Shown here in pieces: positions 18,048-27,034 of a DNA stretch of 64,000 nt. The notes under the pieces are model-generated. The model was not told where the DNA came from, searched no databases, and saw only the letters and a program-made list of their open reading frames with translations. Origin of the DNA: Chryseobacterium sp. SORGH_AS_0447 (GTDB lineage: Bacteria > Bacteroidota > Bacteroidia > Flavobacteriales > Weeksellaceae); the NCBI RefSeq assembly GCF_030818695.1, contig NZ_JAUTAR010000001.1, positions 3,218,501 to 3,282,500 on the forward strand, written 5' to 3'. The stretch's first letter is position 1. Every line of letters begins with the position of its first letter. A program made the translations under genes and the position numbers.

Positions 18048-19070
18048 TTACGTGTTTCTTGTTTCTAAATATTTCTGCCAATTCCATACCGTTTTCAACG
18101 CTTCTTCCAAAGAGGTTTCAGATTTCCACTGCAGTTCTTTTTGTGCTTTGTCGACATTGGCATAAGCAATGGTAATATCTCCTTCTCTTCTGTCGCAGAT
18201 CTGGTAAGGCACCTGGACATCATTTGCTATCTCAAAAGCTTTCACCACTTCTAAGACCGATGCTCCTCTTCCTGTCCCAAGATTAAAGATATCAATCGTG
18301 GCCACATTGGATTCATCTTCCATCAGCTTTTTTAAAGCCGCTACGTGTGCTTTTGCCAGGTCTACTACATAAATATAGTCGCGTACAGCCGTTCCGTCTA
18401 GCGTAGGGTAATCATTCCCCCAAATGCTGAGTTTTTCCCGCACCCCTGCGGCCGTTTGCATTACGTAAGGTACTAAATTATTCGGAATCCCGATCGGTAA
18501 TTCACCGATTTTTGCTGAGGGATGTGCACCTATAGGATTGAAATACCTCAATAATGAAATCTTCCGGTGATAAGCTTTGGCAAAATCGATCAGGATCTCC
18601 TCTCCCATCTGTTTTGTTTTACCATATACACTCTCGGGCATTTTTAGCGGAGCGTTTTCGTCGATCGGCATCTGATCCGCCTGGCCATATACCGTGCAGG
18701 ATGAACTGAAAATAAAGTTGGAAATTCCCCTTTCTTTAAATTCCTGAAGGATATTGATCAATGTGAACAGGTTATTTTCATAGTAATCCACCGGTTTCAG
18801 CTGGCTTTCTCCCACCGCTTTGGAAGCCGCAAAATTGATACAGCCGTCGATCTTATGAGCATCAAAAACCTGGGTAAGAAGCTCTCTCCTTTTCAGGTCG
18901 AAAGGATAAAAAACTGGTTTTCTGCCCGTAATTTCTTCAATATTCTTTAAAATAAATTTTTCCGAATGGGACAGGTCATCCACAATTACCACTTCGTAAT
19001 TGTTATTTAAAAGTTCCACTACCGTGTGAGAACCAATGTATCCGAGCCCCCCTGTTACTAGTATTGCCAT
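18048..19070 (-). CDS. galE: UDP-glucose 4-epimerase
   Basis: 340 residues, short-chain dehydrogenase/epimerase fold. The NAD-binding motif TGGLGYIGSH is at 6-15. The catalytic Tyr149 and Lys153 lie in YGKTK, with the Ser cluster at 122-124. The GalE-specific YVVDLAKAH (about residue 225) and the C-terminal NW-x-KYLE are present. It interconverts UDP-glucose and UDP-galactose in the cytoplasm. It lies between a RAYT transposase and the cytidylyltransferase-like gene on the same strand. Confidence 0.95.
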   Translation of the reverse strand: MAILVTGGLGYIGSHTVVELLNNNYEVVIVDDLSHSEKFILKNIEEITGRKPVFYPFDLKRRELLTQVFDAHKIDGCINFAASKAVGESQLKPVDYYENNLFTLINILQEFKERGISNFIFSSSCTVYGQADQMPIDENAPLKMPESVYGKTKQMGEEILIDFAKAYHRKISLLRYFNPIGAHPSAKIGELPIGIPNNLVPYVMQTAAGVREKLSIWGNDYPTLDGTAVRDYIYVVDLAKAHVAALKKLMEDESNVATIDIFNLGTGRGASVLEVVKAFEIANDVQVPYQICDRREGDITIAYANVDKAQKELQWKSETSLEEALKTVWNWQKYLETRNT

Positions 19071-19085
19071 TTTTTATTTTTTAGG

Positions 19086-19120
19086 ACTTTGTCAAAGTTG
19101 AAAATCTTTGACAAAGTTTT
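19086..19120 (-). repeat. RAYT-flanking palindromic repeat, left copy (35 bp)
   Basis: It is identical over 35 bp to the reverse complement of 19706-19740. The copy is itself a hairpin: ACTTTGTCAAAG, an 8-nt loop (TTGAAAAT), then CTTTGACAAAGT. The RAYT stop codon (19092-19094) and its last residues lie inside this copy. Confidence 0.9.
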
Positions 19121-19679
19121 CGTTTAATTCTCTTTTGTGACATTCAACAAAATTTTCACGATCTCCAAACAGTTCAATCAGCTCGTTACGCCGAATATTT
19201 GTCCTCGTATCAGAAATCACTGCAAGATAAGATGAAAATTTATAATTCTGAAAGTTTTCAGGATTTTGATGGATGTAAATAATTATATTTCTCAGATACT
19301 CTTCAGAATCAATACGAATTCTTTTGAAGGGCGATTCGAAAATCGGCCCGCTCCGCTGATATACCTTATTAAAAGCCTGGGTGTAGCTGCTGATCAGCCT
19401 TGCCATCTGTTTACTGAAAAAACATTCTTCCGAATGAAGACCGCTTTTCTTAAAAGGTAGTATCCCGTCCATTTCAGATTTTACCTGTAGCAGGAAATGA
19501 AAATGGTTGGGCATCAGGCAGTAGGCATAAATGTCAAAGTAGGGAATCAGGTACAGCCCTGCTTTCCGAAGAAAAAAGCGGCAGTTCTCATCATTCAAAA
19601 AGACCAATCGGGAATTTACGCCCCTATTGAAAATATGATAAAAATGACCAGCTTCCAAATGGTTTTCTCTTATTTTCAT
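19092..19679 (-). CDS. REP-associated tyrosine transposase (RAYT, Y1_Tnp)
   Basis: 195 residues. HUH nuclease of the IS200/RAYT superfamily: HFYHIFNRG (12-20), the HUH motif PNHFHFLL (His59, His61) and a catalytic tyrosine region YTQAFNKVYQRSGPIF. RAYTs cut single-stranded DNA at REP hairpins. A TTG start 39 bp upstream lies within the flanking repeat; the ATG at 19679 begins MKIRENHLEAGHFYHI, the usual family start. The terminal residues ENFVKDFQL are encoded by the left repeat, so gene and repeat are physically fused. Confidence 0.9.
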   Translation of the reverse strand: MKIRENHLEAGHFYHIFNRGVNSRLVFLNDENCRFFLRKAGLYLIPYFDIYAYCLMPNHFHFLLQVKSEMDGILPFKKSGLHSEECFFSKQMARLISSYTQAFNKVYQRSGPIFESPFKRIRIDSEEYLRNIIIYIHQNPENFQNYKFSSYLAVISDTRTNIRRNELIELFGDRENFVECHKRELNENFVKDFQL

Positions 19680-19705
19680 GTTTGTGTTTTTTGTGTTTTT
19701 TCTTA

Positions 19706-19740
19706 AAAACTTTGTCAAAGATTTTCAACTTTGACAAAGT
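19706..19740 (-). repeat. RAYT-flanking palindromic repeat, right copy (35 bp)
   Basis: Perfect inverted copy of 19086-19120. It folds into the same hairpin (12-bp arms, 8-nt loop) and lies 26 bp upstream of the RAYT start codon. Confidence 0.9.
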
Positions 19741-19819
19741 GCTATTCAAAATTAGAGTGTGCCGATTTCATCAAGCTCAGATGCATTCAACCGGAATCTA
19801 TTTCTATGGTTTAGATAAA

Positions 19820-20170
19820 TCAATAATAAAAATAATCCTGTAATAATGGCAATGATAATAACAAAAAATACTGACTGCTGACATCAGTATATTTTGAATA
19901 ATGGATACAAAAATCCACAACGTTTAATACAATTGCAAAAAAATAAATTACATTAAGGGTGATCACCGCTTTTTTAGTTTTTAATAAAAGTATGGTAAGT
20001 GCACCCGCATATGTTATAAAATAGCACGTATATAACAATACTTCTATACCCTTATTATCAGCCTGCATAATAAAGGAATACAGGCTAAAAACCGTAATTA
20101 AAAAGAAAATACTGCTAACAAAAAGATTAGCAATATATAATTTTTTACTATTAAATATAATTCTTTTCAT
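19820..20170 (-). CDS. Small membrane protein of unknown function with an apparent C-terminal frameshift
   Basis: 116 residues as read, with four hydrophobic segments and no recognised family. The start overlaps the aminotransferase stop (TAATG), so translation is coupled. From the A6 run at 19863-19868 (U6 in the mRNA) the -1 frame continues cleanly for 37 codons to a TAA at 19752. It encodes a hydrophobic helix (FVIIIAIITGLFLLLIYL), a basic cap (NHRNRFR) and a soluble tail, a more natural end than the in-frame DYFYY. The intact protein would have about 139 residues. This may be a homopolymer sequencing error, a mutation or programmed slippage. Confidence 0.6.
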   Translation of the reverse strand: MKRIIFNSKKLYIANLFVSSIFFLITVFSLYSFIMQADNKGIEVLLYTCYFITYAGALTILLLKTKKAVITLNVIYFFAIVLNVVDFCIHYSKYTDVSSQYFLLLSLPLLQDYFYY

Positions 20171-21294
20171 TACTTCATAAACTCCAGCACTGCATCCGCA
20201 ATATACTTCAGCTGCTCTTCGTCTAATTCCGTATGCATCGGAAGGGAAATTACCTGATCCAGCAATTTGTCTGTGTTTACGAAATCCGCATCATTGCTTT
20301 CCTGATAATAAGCCTTTTGCTTTCTTAAGGCCACAGGATAATAGATCATGGCAGGAATATCTTTTTCAGTCAGAAACTTTTGTAACTCATTACGTTTCCC
20401 ATTCAGGATTCTAAGGGTATACTGATGGAAGACGTGGGTAGAATATTCTGCTCTTTTCGGTGTTAAGATATGTTCGTGACCGGCAAATGCTTCATCATAG
20501 TAATCAGCAGCTCTTCCTCTGGCTTCGTTATAATTGTCCAAATGTGGAAGCTTTTTCCGTAAAATAGCCGCCTGAACGCTGTCTAATCTTGAATTAACTC
20601 CTACTTCATCATGATAATATCTTTCATACATCCCGTGGTTAACAATACCTCTTAGACGGTGGGCCAGCTCATCGTTATTCGTAAAAATCGCTCCTCCGTC
20701 TCCATAGCAGCCTAAATTTTTAGACGGAAAGAAAGAAGTGGTTCCTACGGTAGACATGGTTCCCGCTTTTTTAACCGTTCCGTCGGAGAAAGTAAATTCC
20801 GAACCGATGGCCTGGGCGTTGTCTTCGATAACATATAAATTGTGTTCTTCAGCAATTTTTAAGATTTCCTCCATATTGGCACTTTGCCCGAAGATATGTA
20901 CCGGAATAATGGCCTTTGTTTTCGGCGTGATCGCTTTTTTAATCGCATCCGTGGAAATAGTGAAAGTATTATAATCCACATCTACCAAAACAGATTTAAG
21001 TTTCAGCAGGTGAATAACTTCCACCGTTGCGGCAAAAGTAAAATCTGCGGTGATTACCTCATCGCCTTCTTTTAAATCCAACGCCATAAGGGCAATCTGA
21101 AGGGCATCGGTACCGTTCCCGCACGGAATAACGTGTTTTACATCCAAATAAGACTCCAATTCGTTCTGGAATGACTTTACTTCAGGGCCGTTGATGAAAG
21201 CCGCCGAATCCATTACATTTAATACTGCATTATCCACATCATTCTTTATCTTGTAATACTGACTTTGCAAGTCAACCATTTGGATCTTTTTCAT
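20170..21294 (-). CDS. DegT/DnrJ/EryC1/StrS-family sugar aminotransferase
   Basis: 374 residues, PLP-dependent. It makes amino sugars from nucleotide keto-sugars for surface glycans. The N-terminus VDLQSQYYKIKNDVD, GNGTDALQIAL, the EDNAQAIGSE aspartate that holds the PLP ring nitrogen, and Lys192 in SFFPSKNLG (Schiff-base lysine) are all present. It is closest in style to WbpE/WlbE-like enzymes acting on UDP-3-keto sugars; the substrate is not provable. An in-frame start 36 bp upstream adds a non-conserved leader; the ATG at 21294 is preferred. It is the first gene of a unit with the small membrane protein. Confidence 0.92.
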   Translation of the reverse strand: MKKIQMVDLQSQYYKIKNDVDNAVLNVMDSAAFINGPEVKSFQNELESYLDVKHVIPCGNGTDALQIALMALDLKEGDEVITADFTFAATVEVIHLLKLKSVLVDVDYNTFTISTDAIKKAITPKTKAIIPVHIFGQSANMEEILKIAEEHNLYVIEDNAQAIGSEFTFSDGTVKKAGTMSTVGTTSFFPSKNLGCYGDGGAIFTNNDELAHRLRGIVNHGMYERYYHDEVGVNSRLDSVQAAILRKKLPHLDNYNEARGRAADYYDEAFAGHEHILTPKRAEYSTHVFHQYTLRILNGKRNELQKFLTEKDIPAMIYYPVALRKQKAYYQESNDADFVNTDKLLDQVISLPMHTELDEEQLKYIADAVLEFMK

Positions 21295-21380
21295 AAATAA
21301 ATATTTCTGTAAAAATAAGGAATTTAACATCCCTTCAAAAATTTTATTGATTTTGTTTTATCTTTATACAAAATAAATAC

Positions 21381-22994
21381 ATGAAAAAAACTTTACTCTT
21401 TTGTCTTCTAGCAGGTTATTCGGTAAGTTTTGCGCAGACATCGCTCGTTTTTGTATTTTTTACAGATAAGCCGAATAAGGCCGCATTCTATGCAAATCCC
21501 CTGTCGGAACTATCCCAGAAATCCCTTAACCGGCGTATTTCATTAGGAATTGCGCTCAACGATCAGGATGCCCCGATTGAGCAGTCATACATCAATAATA
21601 TTCAGAATTTAGGCTTTACCGTTACCGATTATTCCAAATGGCTGAACGGGGTGGCGGTAAATGCAACACCGGCGCAGATTACTATTCTTCAGGCACAAAG
21701 CTATGTGCAGTCGGTGGAAAGCTTTGCCAAAAATTCTTCCGGAGGAACAAAGATTATCCACCAGAACAAATGGGAAAATCCGGGTGATCCTGCCGGTAAA
21801 AATCTTACGGTCTTTAATTACGGTGCCGGTTCCGGACAGATCGATCAGATCAACCTCCGCCCGCTTCACCTGGCCGGTTATACAGGCACAGGCATCACCA
21901 TTGCGGTCATCGATGCCGGATTCCCGAATGTGAACACCGGTGCTGCCTATTCCAGATTATGGACCAACGGCCACATCAAAGGCGGATATGATTTTGTGAC
22001 CAAAACTCCTGATATTTACAATACTTCGCTGAATTCGCACGGATCAGCTGTTTTAGGAGCTATCGGGGGATATATTCAGGATACTTTTGTTGGGTCTGCT
22101 CCCGATGCCGATTTTTATTTGTACCGCAGCGAAAATGCCTCCGTAGAAGTCCCGGAAGAAGAGCTTTACTGGATCGAAGCCGCAGAAGAAGCCGACCGGA
22201 AAGGAGTGGATCTGATTACCACTTCATTAGGCTACTCTACATTTGATGATCCTAAATACAATTATACGTATGCCCAGATGAACGGAACCACGTCCTTCAT
22301 TGCGCAGGCAGCAGAAATAGCGGTGAATAAAGGAATTTTCACATTAATTGCTGCCGGAAATTCCGGGACACAGCCTTGGCATTATATTGTAACGCCGGGT
22401 GACAATGCAAAAGTGTTCACCATCGGAGCCGTGGATTCGGCGGGAACTTCGTCGACTTTTTCTTCCTATGGACCCAATGCTGCGGGTGTCATCAAGCCGG
22501 ATGCTGCGGCAAGAGGTACCGGTGCCACCAGTGTTTCCCATACCAGCAATACAACCATATCGGTAAACGGCACATCCATCGCCACGCCGATTGCTGCGGG
22601 AGGAGTAGCTTGTCTCATTCAGGCTTTTCCAACCATGAACCGGGATCTCATGAGAAACCGGCTGAGACAGACCGCTTCACTTTATCCGAACCATACCGAT
22701 CAGATGGGATTCGGAATTTTAAATTTCGGAAATCTTTACAACAATGTTTTAAATACTTCGGAGCTGGTTAAGAAAAACAATATTGCCATTTTCCCGAACC
22801 CGGTTAAGAATATTCTGAATGTTGCCTCGGAAAGTGATGTCCTGGAATTGGAAATTTATGATAACCTCGGAAGACTGATCACCAAAGTCAGCAACCGGCA
22901 GTCTGTAAAGGTTGAGGATTTTGCGAAAGGGATATATTACCTGAAAATCCAGACGAAGGATAAAACCTTTTATGAGAAATTCATTAAGGAATAA
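21381..22994 (+). CDS. T9SS-exported subtilisin-like (S8) serine protease
   Basis: 537 residues. A signal peptide (1 to about 19) is followed by a short propeptide-like region and an S8 catalytic domain. The triad is Asp178 (IAVIDAGF), His220 (NSHGSAV) and Ser399 (NGTSIATP), with the oxyanion Asn327 in AAGN. A T9SS type A sorting domain begins near residue 457 (IAIFPNPVKN) and ends KTFYEKFIKE. The protease is expected at the cell surface or secreted. It is divergent from the aminotransferase and followed by a strong terminator. Confidence 0.93.
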   Translation: MKKTLLFCLLAGYSVSFAQTSLVFVFFTDKPNKAAFYANPLSELSQKSLNRRISLGIALNDQDAPIEQSYINNIQNLGFTVTDYSKWLNGVAVNATPAQITILQAQSYVQSVESFAKNSSGGTKIIHQNKWENPGDPAGKNLTVFNYGAGSGQIDQINLRPLHLAGYTGTGITIAVIDAGFPNVNTGAAYSRLWTNGHIKGGYDFVTKTPDIYNTSLNSHGSAVLGAIGGYIQDTFVGSAPDADFYLYRSENASVEVPEEELYWIEAAEEADRKGVDLITTSLGYSTFDDPKYNYTYAQMNGTTSFIAQAAEIAVNKGIFTLIAAGNSGTQPWHYIVTPGDNAKVFTIGAVDSAGTSSTFSSYGPNAAGVIKPDAAARGTGATSVSHTSNTTISVNGTSIATPIAAGGVACLIQAFPTMNRDLMRNRLRQTASLYPNHTDQMGFGILNFGNLYNNVLNTSELVKKNNIAIFPNPVKNILNVASESDVLELEIYDNLGRLITKVSNRQSVKVEDFAKGIYYLKIQTKDKTFYEKFIKE

Positions 22995-22996
22995 AG

Positions 22997-23027
22997 AAAA
23001 AAACCTCTCGAACTGAGAGGTTTTTTT
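22997..23027. terminator. Bidirectional terminator between the protease and ppc
   Basis: Hairpin CCTCTC (23004-23009), a GAACT loop, then GAGAGG (23015-23020), flanked by A7 and T7. It serves the convergent protease and ppc genes. Confidence 0.85.
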
Positions 23028-23062
23028 GTATTAACTTTTATGGTTAAGTCTTAATTATTGAC

Positions 23063-25597
23063 TTAAGCCGAATTCCTGCTCGCATTAATATTTCCAAACA
23101 GCGAACGCGTCACCAGTTTTCCGTAGGCTTCCAGATTGCCTTCTCCTTTCTGGATCTTCATCAAAGCGTACTGCTGAATACTCAGCAGCGGTAATACGAT
23201 TCTTTCACGGATTTTTACCGACTTACGGGAAAGCGGATCTTCCTGTTGAAGCATGGTGAATCCGGTAAGTTCCAGCATAATATTCTTCGATAAGGTATAT
23301 TCATCAAAAAGAATATTCCAGAAAGCACCGAATTTTGGGTTGTTTTTAATATAATATGTTAATGGGAAATAAGTCTTATTCATACTCATCATAGAGTTGA
23401 GCACCAATGTTTTAAAGAAATCGGAACCTTTGTACAATTCCCGAACTTCTTCAAACCGGCCCTGCTCTTTCAGCTGCTGCATGGCAAATCCGAAGCCGAA
23501 AAAGCCGGGAACATTCTGCTTTAGTTGTGCCCATGATCCCACGAATGGAATCGCCCGCAAATCCTCAAATTTCAGTTCGTTTCCGCCGCCTCTTTTCGAC
23601 GGACGGCTGCCGATATTGGTTTTTCCGTAATATTCCAGTGTACTCATTTCCTGAAGATACGGCACAAACATCGGATGTGCTTTCAGATCCGAATATTTCT
23701 GGTAACTGATCTCCGCCAGCTCTGCAATAAGTGCTCTTTCTTTTTCCGAAAGTTCCTTCTTCGAACTTTTGAAAACGTCGTTTTCGACTCCTGCGGTTAG
23801 AAGCTGTTCAAAGTTATATCTCGCCTGTTCTTTATTTCCGAAAATACTGGTGATCGTCTGCCCCTGAATCGTAAGCTCAATCTTGTTATTGGCGATGGTT
23901 TTTCCCTGGGAAGCGTAGAAGTCGTGGGTTTTTCCGCCCCCTCTTGCCGGCGGGCCTCCTCTCCCGTCGAAGAACACAACTTTAATCCCGTTTTGCTCAG
24001 AAAGCTGGGTTAAAACTTCTTTGGCCTTGTAAATTTCCCAATTGGCTTTCAGGTAACCGCCGTCTTTTGTTCCGTCTGAAAAGCCGAGCATAATCGTCTG
24101 CTGGTTTCCTCTTCTCTGCAGATGTTTCTGGTACACCGGATTCCGGTACAGCTCCTTCATCACGTTTTCAGCATTGGCCAATCCTTCCATTGTTTCGAAA
24201 AGCGGAACAATATCCATGTGGATTTCTTCTTCCCGGTAACCGCAGATTTTAAAAAATGCATACACATTCATTACATCTTTTACAGCGTCGGAATTGGAAA
24301 TAATATAACGGTTCATTCCCCGCAATCCGTTCTTCTGCTGGATTTCCGAAACCTGTAAAACCGTAAGCAAGGTATCTTTTACGATGTCCTCGAAATCATT
24401 AGCATTTATTTTCTCGTTTATTCCAATTAAAGCATTAAATTTTTCTTCATTCGTCGCTTCCGTTTTTCCGGATATTTTTGCGAATACCTCATCAATGACT
24501 TTTTGATGGATCCGGCTGTCCTGACGCACATCCAGGGTGGCAAAATGGGTTCCGAAAATCTTTACCCGGTCCCTGAAATTCACCAATACGTCGATGAATA
24601 GGGAATCGTGCTGTTCAACGAGTATTTTCTCGGCTTCGTCCAGTCTTTTGATGATATCTTCGGCATCAATTTTTTCATTTCTGAAAATGGCAGTATACAA
24701 TTCGGTGCTCAGTTGCCCTAAAACTTCAGAAACACCTCTGAAACTCAGTCTTCTTCTTACCGATTTCAAATGGTTGTAATATGCTTTTAAGATGGCCGTG
24801 CGCAGTTCTTCCGCTACCCTTTTGGTAACATCTGCCGTCACGAAAGGATTTCCGTCTCGGTCGCCGCCCGGCCAGAATCCCAGCTGGATCAGGTCTTCAT
24901 GCAGATGAAAATGATCATTTCCGAAAGTTGTTTTGATTTTATTAAACAGTTCACCGATGGAATCATAGTAAACATAACGCAAATAGTAAATGATACTTAA
25001 TGCCTCGTCGATCGGCGTTGGTTTTTCTTTATTTACAAATGGTGTTTTTCCCAATTGCTGCAGCAACATATCGATATTGGTTACAGAATCCGTAGTAATG
25101 GCATTCCTCAAGTCATGAAGGATCCGCTGTACCGAATTCGGATAAAACTGTGTCGGGTGCGCGGTAAAGACAATTTTTACGGCAAAATCCCTGAGCTTTT
25201 CGCGGATTTGTTCCAGTTTATGATCCTGATAAGAACGTTCGTACATATTGGTTACCGTTCCGTTATCACTTTCAGAGTGAAGGCTTGGAAAGGCGGCATC
25301 TTCAATGCTGTCGAACAACACCACCTGTCTTTCAATATACTGGATGATTTTAAAAAGCAGCTCGAGCTTCTGTTCTTCAGTCTGCAGATCGGTATGATTT
25401 TTAAAGAATTCTTCAACGATTTCTTCGGGAGTCTTACCAGCTTCATAGCCGGTTTTGCTTTCCTCACAAAGAAACGGAAGGAGCATCCCAATGTTCGTCA
25501 TTTTATCATAAGGCAGGCTCATAAACAATGAATTGTAGATCTGGAACTTATTTTCCACGATCTGCCTGAATTTTTCTGCGCGTTGGTCGTGTATCAT
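23063..25597 (-). CDS. ppc: Phosphoenolpyruvate carboxylase
   Basis: 844 residues, slightly shorter than the enterobacterial enzyme (883). It carboxylates PEP to oxaloacetate to refill the TCA cycle. The catalytic His147 lies in VFTAHPTQ, GGDRDGNPFV is at 244-253, and the glycine-rich loop FFDGRGGPPARGGG is intact. The second motif residue set reads TAHPTQ where many PEPCs have TAHPTE, a Bacteroidota-type variant as far as I recall. Single-gene unit with a full TTTG-N19-TACATTTG promoter. Confidence 0.95.
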   Translation of the reverse strand: MIHDQRAEKFRQIVENKFQIYNSLFMSLPYDKMTNIGMLLPFLCEESKTGYEAGKTPEEIVEEFFKNHTDLQTEEQKLELLFKIIQYIERQVVLFDSIEDAAFPSLHSESDNGTVTNMYERSYQDHKLEQIREKLRDFAVKIVFTAHPTQFYPNSVQRILHDLRNAITTDSVTNIDMLLQQLGKTPFVNKEKPTPIDEALSIIYYLRYVYYDSIGELFNKIKTTFGNDHFHLHEDLIQLGFWPGGDRDGNPFVTADVTKRVAEELRTAILKAYYNHLKSVRRRLSFRGVSEVLGQLSTELYTAIFRNEKIDAEDIIKRLDEAEKILVEQHDSLFIDVLVNFRDRVKIFGTHFATLDVRQDSRIHQKVIDEVFAKISGKTEATNEEKFNALIGINEKINANDFEDIVKDTLLTVLQVSEIQQKNGLRGMNRYIISNSDAVKDVMNVYAFFKICGYREEEIHMDIVPLFETMEGLANAENVMKELYRNPVYQKHLQRRGNQQTIMLGFSDGTKDGGYLKANWEIYKAKEVLTQLSEQNGIKVVFFDGRGGPPARGGGKTHDFYASQGKTIANNKIELTIQGQTITSIFGNKEQARYNFEQLLTAGVENDVFKSSKKELSEKERALIAELAEISYQKYSDLKAHPMFVPYLQEMSTLEYYGKTNIGSRPSKRGGGNELKFEDLRAIPFVGSWAQLKQNVPGFFGFGFAMQQLKEQGRFEEVRELYKGSDFFKTLVLNSMMSMNKTYFPLTYYIKNNPKFGAFWNILFDEYTLSKNIMLELTGFTMLQQEDPLSRKSVKIRERIVLPLLSIQQYALMKIQKGEGNLEAYGKLVTRSLFGNINASRNSA

Positions 25598-25602
25598 AAT
25601 AA

Positions 25603-25633
25603 CAAATGTAGGGGATTTTGGTTTTAATTCAAA
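25603..25633 (-). promoter_or_regulatory. ppc promoter (complete -33 and -7 elements)
   Basis: On the minus strand, TTTG (25630-25633) and TACATTTG (25603-25610) are separated by exactly 19 nt, a full match to the Bacteroidota consensus. The -7 box ends 5 nt before the ppc ATG, so the predicted transcript starts at or next to the start codon. Confidence 0.7.
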
Positions 25634-25688
25634 CCGGGTTCAGTTAATTAATTTTAAAAAATAAGAGCATTCGTCTCTAATTATTGAT

Positions 25689-25696
25689 TAGTTTTG
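25689..25696 (+). promoter_or_regulatory. Putative promoter -7 box of the GIDE-like gene
   Basis: Exact TAGTTTTG on the plus strand, 27 nt before the ATG at 25724. No clear -33 element. Confidence 0.4.
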
Positions 25697-25723
25697 AAAA
25701 CTTTTTATCTTCAATCTGTCCCC

Positions 25724-26497
25724 ATGATTAAATTTAAATTTTATATTAAAACAAATAACAACAGCGTTGCCAATCAGTTACCGGATAAAAGTTCAACAAA
25801 AATCATTTTAATTATTTTCGGAATATTTTGTTTTGTAGGAATAGCTGCCTTTTTAGGTTTTTTCTCTATCGCATTTAATGGAATTAATTCTATTATGGAA
25901 ACAAATGATAAACGGAATGAACAATGGAAAACAGTTAACTCCTTCCCTATTTTAAAATGCCGGATTCACAGTGATACAATGATAAAGGCTCCATTGTCAG
26001 GAAATAATGCTGCTTTTTATCTTATAAGGGTAGGAAACGAAATTTATCACCGCTATAACAGTTCGCATTCTTATATGGAAACTTATAAGCACAAGCAGGT
26101 ACAGGAAAATTTTGATTTCAGTATGATTGCCGGCTATCCGAAAGAAACCAAACTTTCTATAAACGGAAAATTATATAGTATTGATTTTAAGCAAGCTATT
26201 ATGGATACCCTCGGAAATGGGGAACTTTATTTTACAGAGAAAATCGTAAGCAGAAATCCTTCGAAAAATCATATTCATACCGATTTTTCTTATGATGCAT
26301 ATCAGACAGCAGAAAATCTCAAAAACAAACATCCATGGATAAATTCCTATCTTCAGTACCAGCAAGGTTATAGTAATATTATTTTGAAGGAATATGTTTT
26401 TAAAGACGGAGATTCTGTTTATATTAAAGGGAAGATTGTGAATGGTAAAATTGTAGTATTTAATGAACATCAATATGCCAGCTCCCTTGTAAATTAA
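25724..26497 (+). CDS. Single-pass membrane protein with a GIDE-like domain (tentative)
   Basis: 257 residues. One strong membrane helix (about 27-52, ILIIFGIFCFVGIAAFLGFF) is followed by a soluble domain. The order of weak motifs (KAPLSGNNAAFYLIRVG, then a beta strand with INGKLYSIDFKQA, then EYVFKDGDSVYIKGKI) resembles the GIDE/MUL1-type intermembrane domain found in many bacterial membrane proteins of unknown function. A TTG start 30 bp upstream falls on the promoter box and is rejected in favour of the ATG. Function unknown. Confidence 0.6.
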   Translation: MIKFKFYIKTNNNSVANQLPDKSSTKIILIIFGIFCFVGIAAFLGFFSIAFNGINSIMETNDKRNEQWKTVNSFPILKCRIHSDTMIKAPLSGNNAAFYLIRVGNEIYHRYNSSHSYMETYKHKQVQENFDFSMIAGYPKETKLSINGKLYSIDFKQAIMDTLGNGELYFTEKIVSRNPSKNHIHTDFSYDAYQTAENLKNKHPWINSYLQYQQGYSNIILKEYVFKDGDSVYIKGKIVNGKIVVFNEHQYASSLVN

Positions 26498-26597
26498 TAA
26501 AAACAATTTTAAAACCTAAATAAAAATAAAATTCCGCTAATCGGATTCATTTTTTACATTTAATGATTAATTTTACAGATCACAGAAAATTAATCCC

Positions 26598-27002
26598 ATG
26601 AAAAAACTATTATTTTTTCTCATCATAACCTTACTTTTCACCGCTTGCGGGGAAGATTGCTACAATGCGCCGCAGCCGATCGCTTTTAAATTTGTAAATG
26701 CCAATAATGAAAACCTGATCACGAACGGGACGCTGACCAACTATTCCGTGAAGGAGGAAAACCAAAAGAACATACAACTTACCAAAACCGATGAAGATCT
26801 GCTCATTCTCGAAAATGTAGGAGCTTACAACGGTACAAAGAACTACACCTTTACTTCCAATGTCAAAAACTTTACGTTCACCATACAGTCATCCGAATTT
26901 AAAGGTGGGTGCGATGGGTATCAGATAAATAAATTAACCTTTACTGGCGTAGGAATTGATGTGAAAGATGAAAATGGATATTATAAAATTATATTCCAGT
27001 AA
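26598..27002 (+). CDS. Small lipoprotein of unknown function
   Basis: 134 residues. The signal peptide ends in lipobox LFTAC with the lipidated Cys17. The mature part is beta-rich and carries two further Cys (CGEDC near the N-terminus and GGCDGY near the C-terminus) that could form a disulfide. No family recognised. The next gene begins 32 bp downstream. Confidence 0.7.
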   Translation: MKKLLFFLIITLLFTACGEDCYNAPQPIAFKFVNANNENLITNGTLTNYSVKEENQKNIQLTKTDEDLLILENVGAYNGTKNYTFTSNVKNFTFTIQSSEFKGGCDGYQINKLTFTGVGIDVKDENGYYKIIFQ

Positions 27003-27034
27003 ATTTTATCTGCAGCATTTACAAAACATATAGA

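Larger units (their letters stand above)
19086..19740 (-). mobile_element. RAYT unit: transposase plus two inverted palindromic repeats
   Basis: A 655-bp unit made of a Y1 REP-associated tyrosine transposase gene bounded by perfect 35-bp inverted repeats, each able to fold as a REP-like hairpin. It sits immediately downstream of a small membrane-protein gene and 15 bp before galE, all on the same strand, without disrupting an obvious gene. No target-site duplication is visible, as expected for HUH/Y1 elements. Confidence 0.75.

Noticed and set aside
19680..19718. Upstream TTG start of the RAYT gene
   Set aside because: Lies inside the right flanking repeat and adds 13 non-conserved residues; the ATG at 19679 matches the family start.
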